The notes beneath the pieces were generated by a model, which saw only the letters and a program-made list of their open reading frames with translations, ran no database searches and had not been told where the DNA came from. Positions 35,588 to 44,826 of a stretch of 64,000 nt of DNA are shown here, piece after piece (position 1 is the first letter of the stretch; each line of letters begins with the position of its first letter). This stretch comes from Palsa-1233 sp965651205 (GTDB lineage: Bacteria; Gemmatimonadota; Gemmatimonadetes; Gemmatimonadales; GWC2-71-9): assembly GCA_965651205.1 (NCBI GenBank), contig CBFGRM010000004.1, positions 1-64,000 of the forward strand. Direction: 5' to 3'. The position numbers were made by a program, and so were the translations under genes.

Positions 35588-35775
35588 GCGCCCGAGTCTC
35601 CTCCCGAGCACGTCCGGCAGCGGGTGATGCCGCGGATGGTGCACATCAGGCACACGAATGTGCCACAGCCGTCGCAGGGATAGCCCTCCGACGCCCGCTC
35701 CTCGCGACCGCACGAGCGGCACAGCATTGCATCGCGTTCTGCGAGCGGCGGGCGCGGCGTGGTTCCCATACTCAC
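35584..35775 (-). CDS. Small zinc-ribbon protein
   Basis: A 63-residue protein with eight Cys in four pairs (CRSC, CDGC, CLMC, CRTC), forming two zinc knuckles. It overlaps the NlpC-like gene downstream and the regulator gene upstream by four bases each, so it is part of the same transcript. An alternative start two codons later (35769) is possible. Function unknown; zinc ribbons of this size act in protein or nucleic acid binding. Confidence 0.7.
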   Translation of the reverse strand: MSMGTTPRPPLAERDAMLCRSCGREERASEGYPCDGCGTFVCLMCTIRGITRCRTCSGGDSGA

Positions 35776-37118
35776 TGCTGGATGGCGTAGCGCTTGATCT
35801 TGGCGATCAGCGTCGCGCGGGAAATACCGAGCTCCTCGGCGCTGCGGGTGCGGTTGCCGGAGTGGTGCTTGAGAGTCCGCTCGATGTGCATCCGTTCCAC
35901 CTCATCCATCGTGAGCGGCGTGTGCCGCCGGTCGAAGGGTCCGGGCCGGGCGCGAAACTCTCCCGGAAGGTGCTCGATACCGATGGCCGGGTGCCCTCGT
36001 GCCAGCAGCAGTGATCGTTCGAGCACGTGTCGCACCTCGCGCAGGTTACCCGGCCACGGATGCGACGTGAGGCGGTCGAGCGCCTCGTCGCTGAGCTCCA
36101 TCGGTGAACCGGGCGAGGCACCGGCGAGCTGGTTGAGCAACCGCTGGATCGCGGCACCGACATCGGCACGGCTCAGGTCGCGAAGCGGTGGCACCGTCAG
36201 CGACATCGCCTTGAGCCGGAAGTACAGCTCCCGCTCGAAGCGGCCCTCGGCCTGTTCGATCGCGGGATCGTGCGAGGTGGTAGCCACGATCCGCACGTCC
36301 ACCGGAATCTCGCGAGTGCCCCCGCTGCGACGGAAGGCGCGCTGCTCCACCATTGCCGCGAGCTGGACCTGGACTCCGATCGGCGCGGCGGTGATCTCGT
36401 GCAGCGCAAGGGTGCCCCGATCGGCGATTTCGACCAGACCGGCACGCGACTGCTCGGCAGGCTGGCTGAGCGGTGCGTCGATTCCGAACAGCGTTGTTTC
36501 CAGCCCGGCCGGCTCGGCGGATGCCGCCACGATCTCGATGAACGGCTCGTCGGCGCGATTGGAGAGGTCGTGCAGCATCCGCGCGATCCGGCGCTTGCCG
36601 GTGCCGGGTTCGCCGCGTACCAGGATCGCGGGCTGGTTGCTGCGGGCCAGTACGGTGAGCTTCTGCCGGAACTCGCGCATCGGCGGCGAATCGCCCAGGG
36701 TGGCGACACCACTTGCGTCACTGCCGCGACCAATCAGGGTGCGATTGACCCGCCTGAGCCGCACCTTTTCGGCGGCGCGATCTGCAGCCGCTCCGAGGTG
36801 ATCGAGATCGACCGGCTTGGTCAGGAAGTTCTCCGCCCCGTTGCGCATCGCCTGCACCGCCAGGGACACCTGACCGTCGCCGGTCAGCACGATCACCGCA
36901 GTGTCGCTGCCGCGGAGCCGTTCGAGCACCTCCAGGCCGTCGATCCCGGGCAGGTGCAGGTCGACCAGCACCAGGTCCGGCAACGTTCGCCCGAAGGTGG
37001 TGAGGCCGGCCTCACCGGTGAGTTCGCGGTGCACGTCCCAGCCACGCTGCGCGAAGAACTCGCCCAGCGAGCGCAACAGGGCGATGTCATCGTCGATCAG
37101 CAGGATGGAATCGGCCAC
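35772..37118 (-). CDS. NtrC-family response regulator with degenerate AAA+ core
   Basis: A 448-residue protein with receiver (D10-11, phosphoacceptor D53 in LVDLHLPG, K101), AAA+ domain and C-terminal Fis-type HTH (RSAEELGISRATLIAKI). The Walker A GEPGTGKR is kept (169-176). The GAFTGA loop needed to contact sigma-54 is replaced by APLSQP (about 215-220), and the Walker B Asp is His (LALHE, 236-241). This predicts it does not activate sigma-54 in the standard way and may instead act as a repressor or DNA-binding switch. A GTG at 37118 with AGGA upstream is preferred to a TTG at 37166. Confidence 0.83.
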   Translation of the reverse strand: MADSILLIDDDIALLRSLGEFFAQRGWDVHRELTGEAGLTTFGRTLPDLVLVDLHLPGIDGLEVLERLRGSDTAVIVLTGDGQVSLAVQAMRNGAENFLTKPVDLDHLGAAADRAAEKVRLRRVNRTLIGRGSDASGVATLGDSPPMREFRQKLTVLARSNQPAILVRGEPGTGKRRIARMLHDLSNRADEPFIEIVAASAEPAGLETTLFGIDAPLSQPAEQSRAGLVEIADRGTLALHEITAAPIGVQVQLAAMVEQRAFRRSGGTREIPVDVRIVATTSHDPAIEQAEGRFERELYFRLKAMSLTVPPLRDLSRADVGAAIQRLLNQLAGASPGSPMELSDEALDRLTSHPWPGNLREVRHVLERSLLLARGHPAIGIEHLPGEFRARPGPFDRRHTPLTMDEVERMHIERTLKHHSGNRTRSAEELGISRATLIAKIKRYAIQQ

Positions 37119-37196
37119 AGGCGGAGTCCTGACCGCAATGAGTGAGGGGTGGCGCGGCTCGGGCAAGGCAATGGCGAGCCGGCCACCGGTAATGTA

Positions 37197-38123
37197 TCAC
37201 CGCCTCGGGGCGGGTGGGCGCGGCAGCATCACGCTGATCGCGCGGGGAACCACCTCCACCGAGAACGGCGTCTCCCCACCGGGCTCGCCGTCGAACTGCA
37301 CCGGGTGAACCTCGCCGTCGGCGACCTCCACCGTGAACTTGCTGCCGCGGACGTATCCCACCAGCGCGTCCTCGCCGAAAGTCCCGGTGCGCTCGGTCAC
37401 CAGGTCCCACATCGCCCGCATTGTTTCAGCCACGGTGTCGCCGCGGACCACCATCAGGTCGAGCTCGCCGTCGAACGGCGAAATGCCGGCGCCCAGCCGC
37501 ATCATTCGCGGGAACACCTCGCCACAGTTCGCGATCAGTACCATTGCCGCTTCCGCCTCGTGCAGCTTGCCGTCGACGGTGATCCTGAACGGGATGTTGC
37601 GGATCTCCGGCAACACCTTCAAGGTGGTTGCCACATAGGCCATCATCCCCCAGCGGTGCTTGGAGGCGGAGTCGGTCTCTACCATCACCCGGGCATCGAT
37701 GCCGGCCCCGGCAGCCACCGCGAAATAGTGATCGCCATCCTTGCGGTTGAGGCGGCCGAGGTCGATCGCGCGCGGCAGCCCGTCCACCATCATCTGGGTG
37801 GCGCGGATCGGATTGATCGGCAGTCGCAGGTTTCCCGCCAGCAGGTTGCCGGTACCGCCCGGGATGAGTCCCAGTGCAGTCGAAGTCCCCACCAGCGAGG
37901 CCGCGGCCTGCATCGTGGTGCCGTCGCCACCGAACACCGCCACCACGTCGACCTCGTCCTCGACCGCCTGGGCTGCCATCCGGCGTGCGTCGCCGGGTCC
38001 GCCGGTCGCCTTGATCTCGAGATCCCAGTTGGCGTTGCGGATCGTGTTCTCGATGCCGACCAGCGTCGAGGGGTCGGTGCGCGCGGCGTTCGGGTTGGCA
38101 ATCAACAGTGCACGAGTTCGCAA
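37197..38123 (-). CDS. Diacylglycerol/lipid kinase-family protein
   Basis: A 308-residue DAGK-catalytic-domain protein (YegS/BmrU type): ANPNAA near the start, GGDGT at 65-69, PGGTGNLLA and a C-terminal beta sandwich with GELDLMVV. Family members phosphorylate diacylglycerol, sphingosine or other lipids. The start is TTG 38123, which lies two bases after the stop of tamB; no ATG or GTG gives the first strand. An upstream extension inside tamB is improbable. Confidence 0.85.
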   Translation of the reverse strand: MRTRALLIANPNAARTDPSTLVGIENTIRNANWDLEIKATGGPGDARRMAAQAVEDEVDVVAVFGGDGTTMQAAASLVGTSTALGLIPGGTGNLLAGNLRLPINPIRATQMMVDGLPRAIDLGRLNRKDGDHYFAVAAGAGIDARVMVETDSASKHRWGMMAYVATTLKVLPEIRNIPFRITVDGKLHEAEAAMVLIANCGEVFPRMMRLGAGISPFDGELDLMVVRGDTVAETMRAMWDLVTERTGTFGEDALVGYVRGSKFTVEVADGEVHPVQFDGEPGGETPFSVEVVPRAISVMLPRPPAPRR

Positions 38124-38124
38124 C

Positions 38125-41100
38125 TCAGTACTCCCGTTCCCAGAGCAGATCGCCACCGAGCTGGTAGCGTCGCGGAATATTGTTGAAGCCATCTCCCAGC
38201 CTGGCACCAATGCACGACTGCACCGGCTCGGCCGACGCCTGCACCCGCCAGTCCCGCGCGAAACGATACTCGATCGTAGCGCCGAAGTTGCGGGCCGAAA
38301 ACGATTCCGACTGGCCGCCACCGAGACAGAAGCCCGCGTTGACCGTCACGAACCAGCGACTCCCCAACTGGACACCGGCGGCCAGCGACGTGAACGATCC
38401 CACGTCGGTGCCGCGCGACGGAATGCCCGGCCGGATCTCGAACAAGTCGAGTCCCAGGTTGGCCTCCTGAACCAGTTGCCGCTCGACCTCGCCCGAGATG
38501 GTCGCCAGCGCCATCTGGATCGCCAGTTGACTGCCTGCCTGCTGGGCGGAGTTGCCGGCCAACTGGAACTCGGGTCTCCCGAACATCAGGTAGGACAGGA
38601 TGTCCCGCTCCGGAATGTCGCGACCCGGCGAAGATAGTTCCACCTGCGGCACCTGGATGGTCCCGGTGATCCTCGCCACGATCGGGATCTCGTCGCCATC
38701 GTAGGCCCGCACCAGGTAGCTGGCCTGGATGTCGAGTTCGGCATTCAGGTCGGCCGTGCCGAGATAGGTGACCGTTCCGCGGTCGATGGTGAACTTGCGG
38801 TTGATCAGGCCACGGACGTTCAGGGTGTATTCGCCCCGCGGCGTGTCCAGCTCGCCTGCAACGATGTAGGCCCTGCCGGTCTTGCTCACCTGCACCGTGC
38901 CCTCGAGCTGGATCTCCGCCTCGGCGGAGCGCAGCCACACGTCGCTGCCCACCACGACAGTGAGGTTCTCGATCCGGAGCGAGTCGAGGAAGCGGTTCTG
39001 GAACGCGGCTCCCAGTTGCTGGCGACGCAGTTCCTCGACATCAACCAGGTCCCGGTAGGCCGGATCCTCCAGATCGATGACGTTCTTGTTGATGATATCC
39101 GAGAAGTAGACATCGCTCGACGTGATGGTGACCGAGTTGCCGCGCAACACCGGTCGGCTGAGTGGGCCGGTGAGCGTTACCGTGCCGGTCGGCCTGGCCA
39201 CCAGAAATCCCGGCACGTTGATCGCCAGGAATCGCCGCGACGACAGGTTCAGGTTGAGCACGGTGCGGCTGAGATCCTCGAAGCGCACCGAGCCGTCGAT
39301 TGCCAGTTCACCTTCGTCGCTGGCAAGCGTCAGTCTCTCCACGACAAGCGAGTCACCCGCAAAAGTTGCCCGTCCCTGAATCGGCCCGTAGCGCACGCCA
39401 AGGTTGGGGATCGTGGTGCGACCGAGATAGACGGCGGCATCGCCCGCCAGCTCGGGTTCATCCCAGGTCCCGCCGATCGTGAGGTCGAGTGACATCGCTC
39501 CCGTGGTGCTGCGGATCGACGTGGTGAATGCCTCGAGCAGCGCCAGTTCGGCGGAGTCGGCGGTGGCGCGAATCTCGATCGGCCCCGGCAGGCGACGATT
39601 CTCCCGCGCGGCCAGCGCCAGGTCGAACGGCACGTTCGCATCCACCTCGAGCACGGGTTCGCCCAGCCGCCAGAATGTCACGTTGGCGCGTGCGGTGTTG
39701 TCGGCATAGTCGTATGCGGCACGCAACAGGGGCGGAGTGGCGGCCCCGAAGCGCGGCCCGGTGACCATTGCGTTGCCCCGCAGCAACGGGGCGTTGCGGG
39801 TGCCGCCCAGCCGGAAGTCCAGTTGTGCCAAGCCACCCACTTCGGAGGTGTCGCGGCCCAGGACAGCGTAGATGTCGGCCAGGTCCAGCCCGATTATCGA
39901 TGCCTCCAGCTCACCGGTGCCGACACCCGGCAGGGCACCGGCCAGGGTCATCAACCCGGAACCGTCGTCGGTGCGGAGAACCAGGGTGTCGGTGAGCGTG
40001 ATGACGCGGTCCCCCAGCGTGAGCACGGCGGGATCTTCGAGTGTCCACTGTTGTCTCGGCAATCCGAGTCGCAGCGAATCGATCCCCAGTCGGTCACCGT
40101 CCGGGCCGGCGATGCGCCAGCCGCCGATCGCAAACCGTGATTCGCGCAGGCGCCCCGAGGCCGCTGCATTGAGCGAATCGGCCGAACCGCCGAGCACCAC
40201 GCGCAAGTCGGTGCCGACCTGGCGACCCTTGGCCAGCGAGTCGATTCGCGCGTCGAGGTGAATGCCCTGAGTGGAGAGCGAATCGGCGGAGATCTCCGCG
40301 GCGAGCTGACCGATCGACCAATCGTCAACCCGCACATCCCCTGCTTCCACCAACCCTGCGATGGCCGGCTCCTCGACCGACCCGAAGGCGATCAGTTGAG
40401 CGCTGGCGGTGCCGCCCAGCGGCAGGTAGCTGGCGGAATCCGGTTCGAGTCCGAAGGTGGCGCGCACCAGCGAATCGAACGGCTCCAGCGAGAATCCCGC
40501 GGCCTCGATCCGCATCATCCCCGAATCGGCCGCCGTCCACCCCAACGAACCCTGCGCCAGCAACCCGCCGCTCGACCAGTTGACCGAGAGCGAGTCGGTC
40601 GAGAGCACGGCGCCGTCGGAATTGATCGCTCCCTGCACGCCGCTCAGCGTAAGGCCGCCGATCCGCGACTGTCCCAACTCGAGTCGGGCCGTTCCGATCG
40701 GTGCGGAGCCCGAATCGATCACGCCATCGAGCGTCATCAACCCGTTGATGGCGGTGTTGCCGCCGCGACCAAGCACTGCCTCCACATCCAGCCGTCGCAC
40801 GTCGAGCAGCAGGTTGTCGAACCGATAGCGCGGGGCAGTGGCGCCGATCACGCCTTGCGCAACGACGTCGCCGATGTCACCCGTGAGATCGGCATCGATC
40901 TCCAGCGAGTCGAGCGGCCCGTTGGCGATCACCCTTCCCGACACACCACCGCGCGGAGTCAGCGCGGGGTAACCGGTGCGCAAGCCGTCGAACGAGAGCC
41001 GGTCGAAGCGCGCATCCATCCCGATCGCCAGAGGTTCGCCCCGGGTGTCCAGCCTCACCGTGCCGATCAGTCGCGACAGCGATCCCTCAGGGGCCTGATG

Positions 41101-42537
41101 CTCCGCGGTGCCCTGGAAGGTGACATCCTGCCACGGTCCATCGAGCCGTCCCACCAACCGCATCCGTCCCGGCAGCGCCACCGCGGGGGCCTGGACAGTC
41201 ACCGTGGCGAGCGCCACCGACGACTCGTTCAGCACGAAGTTGTCGAAGGTCGCACCGGCAGCGCCGCCGAACGACACCGAACCTTCGAAGTCGAACGAGG
41301 AAGTGGCCGGTCTCGCCGGGAGGTGATCCCGAAAGGTCATCGTCCCGGCAAGTCGGATGTCGCTCTGGTAACCATCTGCCTGCAGCCGGCCATCCAGGCT
41401 GCCCCGGAACGGCAGTGTGTCGAGGTAGGGCCGCACCACTTCGAGGCTGACGGCCTCCAGCACCAGGTCGAGGTCGCGCACTCCGACGCCGCGATCATCA
41501 TCGAGTATCGCCACCAGCCGGCCCGCCGCGCGCGAGCCGGCGTCGCCGAGATGGAGATCCTCCAGCACGAATTCGGTGTGCCGATTCGTGGTCGACAGCG
41601 CCACCACAGAACCGCGTCCGCCCCAGTCGGGAAAGTCGGGCTGGATCCAGCGCAGGTCGCGGAGCGCCACCGTGTCCGCTTCGAGAGCGAAGTCGTAGCG
41701 GATCGTGTCGTCCGGCCAGCGCACCGCACCGCTGCCGTGCACCACGGTGCCAGGCAGCGCGGCCTCGCTGAACTCGAAGCGCAACGAGTCGGCCTTGGTG
41801 ATCACCTGACCCTCCAGCGCCACGATGCTGAGCGCGGGATCGGTGAGATCCGCGTTCAACTCCGCGATTTCCACCAGGATGGGATCGTCTTCCGGGGTGG
41901 AGATCCGGATCAGCGGCAACCGGGCGTCGACACCGGTCGCGCGATACACCCTCACCGGTCCGTCGCTGCCCTCGGTGATCTCGGGTTGGGCCGGCTCGGC
42001 GCCGCGCGCGCTGATCGGCTGCCTCGGCGGTCCGGGCGTGGTCGGCACGTCCACTCGCAGCACCGCACCGTTGAGCACCACGTCGCGCAGCTCGACCCGC
42101 GGCGGCGGGCCATCGCCACCGCCCTGGCCGGCGCGGAAAATCTCCTGGTAATTCCAGCGACCACTGCGCAGTCGCTGGATGTGCAGGTCGGGCTGCTGCA
42201 AGTCGAGTTCGCGAATCACGATCCGGCCGGCCAGCAGTTCCGGCAGCAGGTACCGCGCCTCCAGTCGCGGTATCCGCGCCAGCCGCACGCCGGTGGAATC
42301 GCGGATCACCACGTCCTCGAGAACCAGGTGACGGATGATGCTGCCCCGGATGCCGCCGATCGACACATCGCCGGCCACGTTGCTGCTGATCACGTCGGTG
42401 AGGATCCGCGCCGTGAGTGCGCGACCAGGCGGAGTGTACATCAGTGCCAGCGCAGTGCCGATCACCGCCGCCACGATCACCAGCGGAGGGCCGACCGACC
42501 ACGCGATCACCCGGCGCAGAACCCGGCGCCACGACAT
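38125..42537 (-). CDS. tamB: TamB-family translocation and assembly module protein
   Basis: A 1470-residue protein: N-terminal membrane helix (residues about 12-33), then a very long periplasmic stretch of beta-strand repeats, and the C-terminal DUF490 domain (DILSYLMFGRPEFQLA and GLDLFEIRPG). TamB-like proteins form hydrophobic grooves between the membranes and help insert outer-membrane proteins or carry phospholipids. It overlaps the Omp85 gene upstream by one base, the same pairing as TamA-TamB in Proteobacteria. Length is above the E. coli protein (about 1260). Confidence 0.93.
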   Translation of the reverse strand: MSWRRVLRRVIAWSVGPPLVIVAAVIGTALALMYTPPGRALTARILTDVISSNVAGDVSIGGIRGSIIRHLVLEDVVIRDSTGVRLARIPRLEARYLLPELLAGRIVIRELDLQQPDLHIQRLRSGRWNYQEIFRAGQGGGDGPPPRVELRDVVLNGAVLRVDVPTTPGPPRQPISARGAEPAQPEITEGSDGPVRVYRATGVDARLPLIRISTPEDDPILVEIAELNADLTDPALSIVALEGQVITKADSLRFEFSEAALPGTVVHGSGAVRWPDDTIRYDFALEADTVALRDLRWIQPDFPDWGGRGSVVALSTTNRHTEFVLEDLHLGDAGSRAAGRLVAILDDDRGVGVRDLDLVLEAVSLEVVRPYLDTLPFRGSLDGRLQADGYQSDIRLAGTMTFRDHLPARPATSSFDFEGSVSFGGAAGATFDNFVLNESSVALATVTVQAPAVALPGRMRLVGRLDGPWQDVTFQGTAEHQAPEGSLSRLIGTVRLDTRGEPLAIGMDARFDRLSFDGLRTGYPALTPRGGVSGRVIANGPLDSLEIDADLTGDIGDVVAQGVIGATAPRYRFDNLLLDVRRLDVEAVLGRGGNTAINGLMTLDGVIDSGSAPIGTARLELGQSRIGGLTLSGVQGAINSDGAVLSTDSLSVNWSSGGLLAQGSLGWTAADSGMMRIEAAGFSLEPFDSLVRATFGLEPDSASYLPLGGTASAQLIAFGSVEEPAIAGLVEAGDVRVDDWSIGQLAAEISADSLSTQGIHLDARIDSLAKGRQVGTDLRVVLGGSADSLNAAASGRLRESRFAIGGWRIAGPDGDRLGIDSLRLGLPRQQWTLEDPAVLTLGDRVITLTDTLVLRTDDGSGLMTLAGALPGVGTGELEASIIGLDLADIYAVLGRDTSEVGGLAQLDFRLGGTRNAPLLRGNAMVTGPRFGAATPPLLRAAYDYADNTARANVTFWRLGEPVLEVDANVPFDLALAARENRRLPGPIEIRATADSAELALLEAFTTSIRSTTGAMSLDLTIGGTWDEPELAGDAAVYLGRTTIPNLGVRYGPIQGRATFAGDSLVVERLTLASDEGELAIDGSVRFEDLSRTVLNLNLSSRRFLAINVPGFLVARPTGTVTLTGPLSRPVLRGNSVTITSSDVYFSDIINKNVIDLEDPAYRDLVDVEELRRQQLGAAFQNRFLDSLRIENLTVVVGSDVWLRSAEAEIQLEGTVQVSKTGRAYIVAGELDTPRGEYTLNVRGLINRKFTIDRGTVTYLGTADLNAELDIQASYLVRAYDGDEIPIVARITGTIQVPQVELSSPGRDIPERDILSYLMFGRPEFQLAGNSAQQAGSQLAIQMALATISGEVERQLVQEANLGLDLFEIRPGIPSRGTDVGSFTSLAAGVQLGSRWFVTVNAGFCLGGGQSESFSARNFGATIEYRFARDWRVQASAEPVQSCIGARLGDGFNNIPRRYQLGGDLLWEREY

Positions 42538-44633
42538 CAGAACGCGTGCCCGATCGAGAAGTGGAAGGTGAAGTCGCGGTTGCGATCGCGACGATCCGAC
42601 GCGCGCACCTGGACCAGGTCACCGTTCTCGGTGCTGGTGTAGACCGCGCCGCGCTCGAGCTGGTAGGGATTGTATCCGACGTCGAATCGCACCGGGCCGA
42701 GCGGTGAAGCGATCCGCAATCCCGCACCCGGCGTGACCCGGATGCCGGCGGAACCGGTCCGCGACCACAGCGCCCCGGCGTCGACGAAGGTCACCAGGCG
42801 GAACCGGTCCGACAGGAACGGTGCCGGGAAGCGCAGTTCGAGATTGGCAATCGCCACCCGGTCGCCACCGGTCGCCGCGACCCTGAGTGCGTTCGGATTG
42901 TAGGTGGTGTCCGCACCGGTCACGGTGATCGAGTCGCGCGGGATCACGTAGACCACCGGGCCCAGTTCGTTGCGGTCGTAGCCGCGCAGGTCGTTGGCGC
43001 CGCCGGCATAGAAGCGCTGTTCGGGCGGCACGAACGAGGTGCGCTCCCCGGCGAGGTCGATCTGGGGCGAAAAGATCACTCCTCCGCGCAGGTGTCCGGC
43101 CACCACCACGTTGCGGGTGAGCGGCCGATAGATCGAGGCATCGGCCACCAGGCGGGTGAACTGCTGCAGCTCGGAGGATCCCAGCAGTGCGCTCGACACC
43201 GTCGCCTCTGCCGACAGCATCGTGCCTCGCGTCGGGTCGAGCAGGTTGTTCACCCGTTGCCTGGCCGCGCCCAGCGTCAGCATCGTGAGCACCCTGCGCT
43301 CGCGCAACTGTGCCACGTCGTCGCTGACGCAGGCGTTGAAGAACTGGCAGAACGACACCTGGTTGGCGCGGGTCTGTCCATAGGATATCCGGTAGCCGAG
43401 CGTCACCGGGATGCGACTCACCGTTTCGCGGGTGATCGCCACCTCGGCGCCGACTTCCTCGCGCATATAAACCGCGTACTCGCTGCGGCGCTCGGAGAAG
43501 ATCGTCAGCGACAGGGTGTTGTCGGGCGACAGGAATGCGTGCCGCCTCAGCGTCACGTCGATGCCGAAGTTGGCCAGCTCCGATCCCACGGTGTCGGCCT
43601 CGAGCGAGGAACAGATCGACCTTTCGGCCCCGAAGCCGAACGGCGAACCGACACCGATCTTCGACAATCGACCCGAGATGTCCACCACCCTGCCGTTGCC
43701 CAGGAAGTTGCGGGCCGTCCACCCGGCGCCCACCCGGAAGCAGTCGTTGGTGGCGTAGCCGACCGAACCGCGCGCCCGGTGACTGCGCCCCTCGGTGACA
43801 TCCACCCTGATCGGCACCACCGTGTCGCCAGGAGCGTACGCCGTGGTGTCGATCCCCACGGTCGCGAAGCGGAAGAGTTCGCTGGCATACAGCGAGCGCT
43901 GCGACCGGTACAATGCGTCGAGTCGATACGGCCTTCCCTCGCGCACGCTGACCAGCGAGGCGATGAAGGCCGAGTCGACATCCTCCTGGCCACGCACCTC
44001 GATCGGACCGAACACCGCGGCGGTGCCCGGGCTGGCGAGGAAGGTGACGGTGCCTCTTCGGGTGGCCGAGTCTGCCCGCGCCGCCCGATCGACGGTGGCC
44101 GATGGGTAACCGGCATTGCGGAGCCGCTCCGCCAGTGTGTCGGCTGTCTCCTCGATCCGGAAGCGGTTGAACGGATCCCCCTCGGCGAGTGGCAGGTCCC
44201 GCGTCAGCGTCGGGGCATCGGCCACCCCTTCCAGTCCCTCCACCGCAATCGCGCTTATCCGGGTCGGCTCGCCTTCATCGATGTGAAAGGTGATCTCCAC
44301 CGTCTCGTCGCTGCGCTCGACGGTGGTGTCCACCTGGACTTCGAAGTAGCCGCTCAGGCGGTAGAGCAGCCGGATCCGTTCGACATCGGCGCGAAAGGCC
44401 CGTTCACTGAAGGTGCGCGTTTCGCCGGCGCCCAGCCATCGAATCAGCACGCTGCGCGCCAGCCACGACGAGTTGGTGGTGGCGATCGCGGCTTGCAGGG
44501 CGAGATCCTCGATGGCGCGGTTGCCGTCGAACTTGAGTCCACGCACGATCAGCGGCCCGTCCTGGGCGGCGAGCACGGGGGCGAATGTCGCCAGGATCAA
44601 GCTGAGACCAACCGATCGGATCAACCGCATCAT
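42537..44633 (-). CDS. Omp85-family outer-membrane protein (TamA/BamA-like)
   Basis: A 698-residue outer-membrane protein: signal peptide (MMRLIRSVGLSLILATFAP, cleavage near LAAQ), POTRA repeats in about residues 27-300 (GLKFDGNRAIEDLAL, IRVRGQEDV-type strands), and a 16-strand barrel ending in Phe (IGHAF), with the conserved loop-6 motif region (LRGYDRNELGP: RGY). Pairing with TamB suggests the TamA role, but the number of POTRA domains cannot be fixed by eye. It is the first gene of the minus run; a 193-base divergent region separates it from the peptidase at 44827. Confidence 0.9.
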   Translation of the reverse strand: MMRLIRSVGLSLILATFAPVLAAQDGPLIVRGLKFDGNRAIEDLALQAAIATTNSSWLARSVLIRWLGAGETRTFSERAFRADVERIRLLYRLSGYFEVQVDTTVERSDETVEITFHIDEGEPTRISAIAVEGLEGVADAPTLTRDLPLAEGDPFNRFRIEETADTLAERLRNAGYPSATVDRAARADSATRRGTVTFLASPGTAAVFGPIEVRGQEDVDSAFIASLVSVREGRPYRLDALYRSQRSLYASELFRFATVGIDTTAYAPGDTVVPIRVDVTEGRSHRARGSVGYATNDCFRVGAGWTARNFLGNGRVVDISGRLSKIGVGSPFGFGAERSICSSLEADTVGSELANFGIDVTLRRHAFLSPDNTLSLTIFSERRSEYAVYMREEVGAEVAITRETVSRIPVTLGYRISYGQTRANQVSFCQFFNACVSDDVAQLRERRVLTMLTLGAARQRVNNLLDPTRGTMLSAEATVSSALLGSSELQQFTRLVADASIYRPLTRNVVVAGHLRGGVIFSPQIDLAGERTSFVPPEQRFYAGGANDLRGYDRNELGPVVYVIPRDSITVTGADTTYNPNALRVAATGGDRVAIANLELRFPAPFLSDRFRLVTFVDAGALWSRTGSAGIRVTPGAGLRIASPLGPVRFDVGYNPYQLERGAVYTSTENGDLVQVRASDRRDRNRDFTFHFSIGHAF

Positions 44634-44826
44634 CTGAATCTGGTTTCTTCAAGGGGTTACGCCAACCCGAGGGCACCGGGACCGCATACCCAACCGACGT
44701 GCCACCGGACCGGGCTATCACACCCTGCCCCGCAACCGGCAAGGGTATTCTTCTGTTGTCCCTGCAAATTTTCCTCATTCCCGGGTCACCGGTCCGCAGG
44801 AGTCGGTCCCGGTCCACGAGCCGCCA

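Noticed and set aside
38125..44633. Very long open frames on the plus strand opposite tamB and the Omp85 gene (e.g. 40258-42642 and 43092-45176)
   Set aside because: GC-rich third positions of the real minus-strand genes keep antisense frames open; the antisense proteins are His/Arg/Gln-rich and carry no motif, whereas the minus strand has clear TamB and Omp85 signatures.
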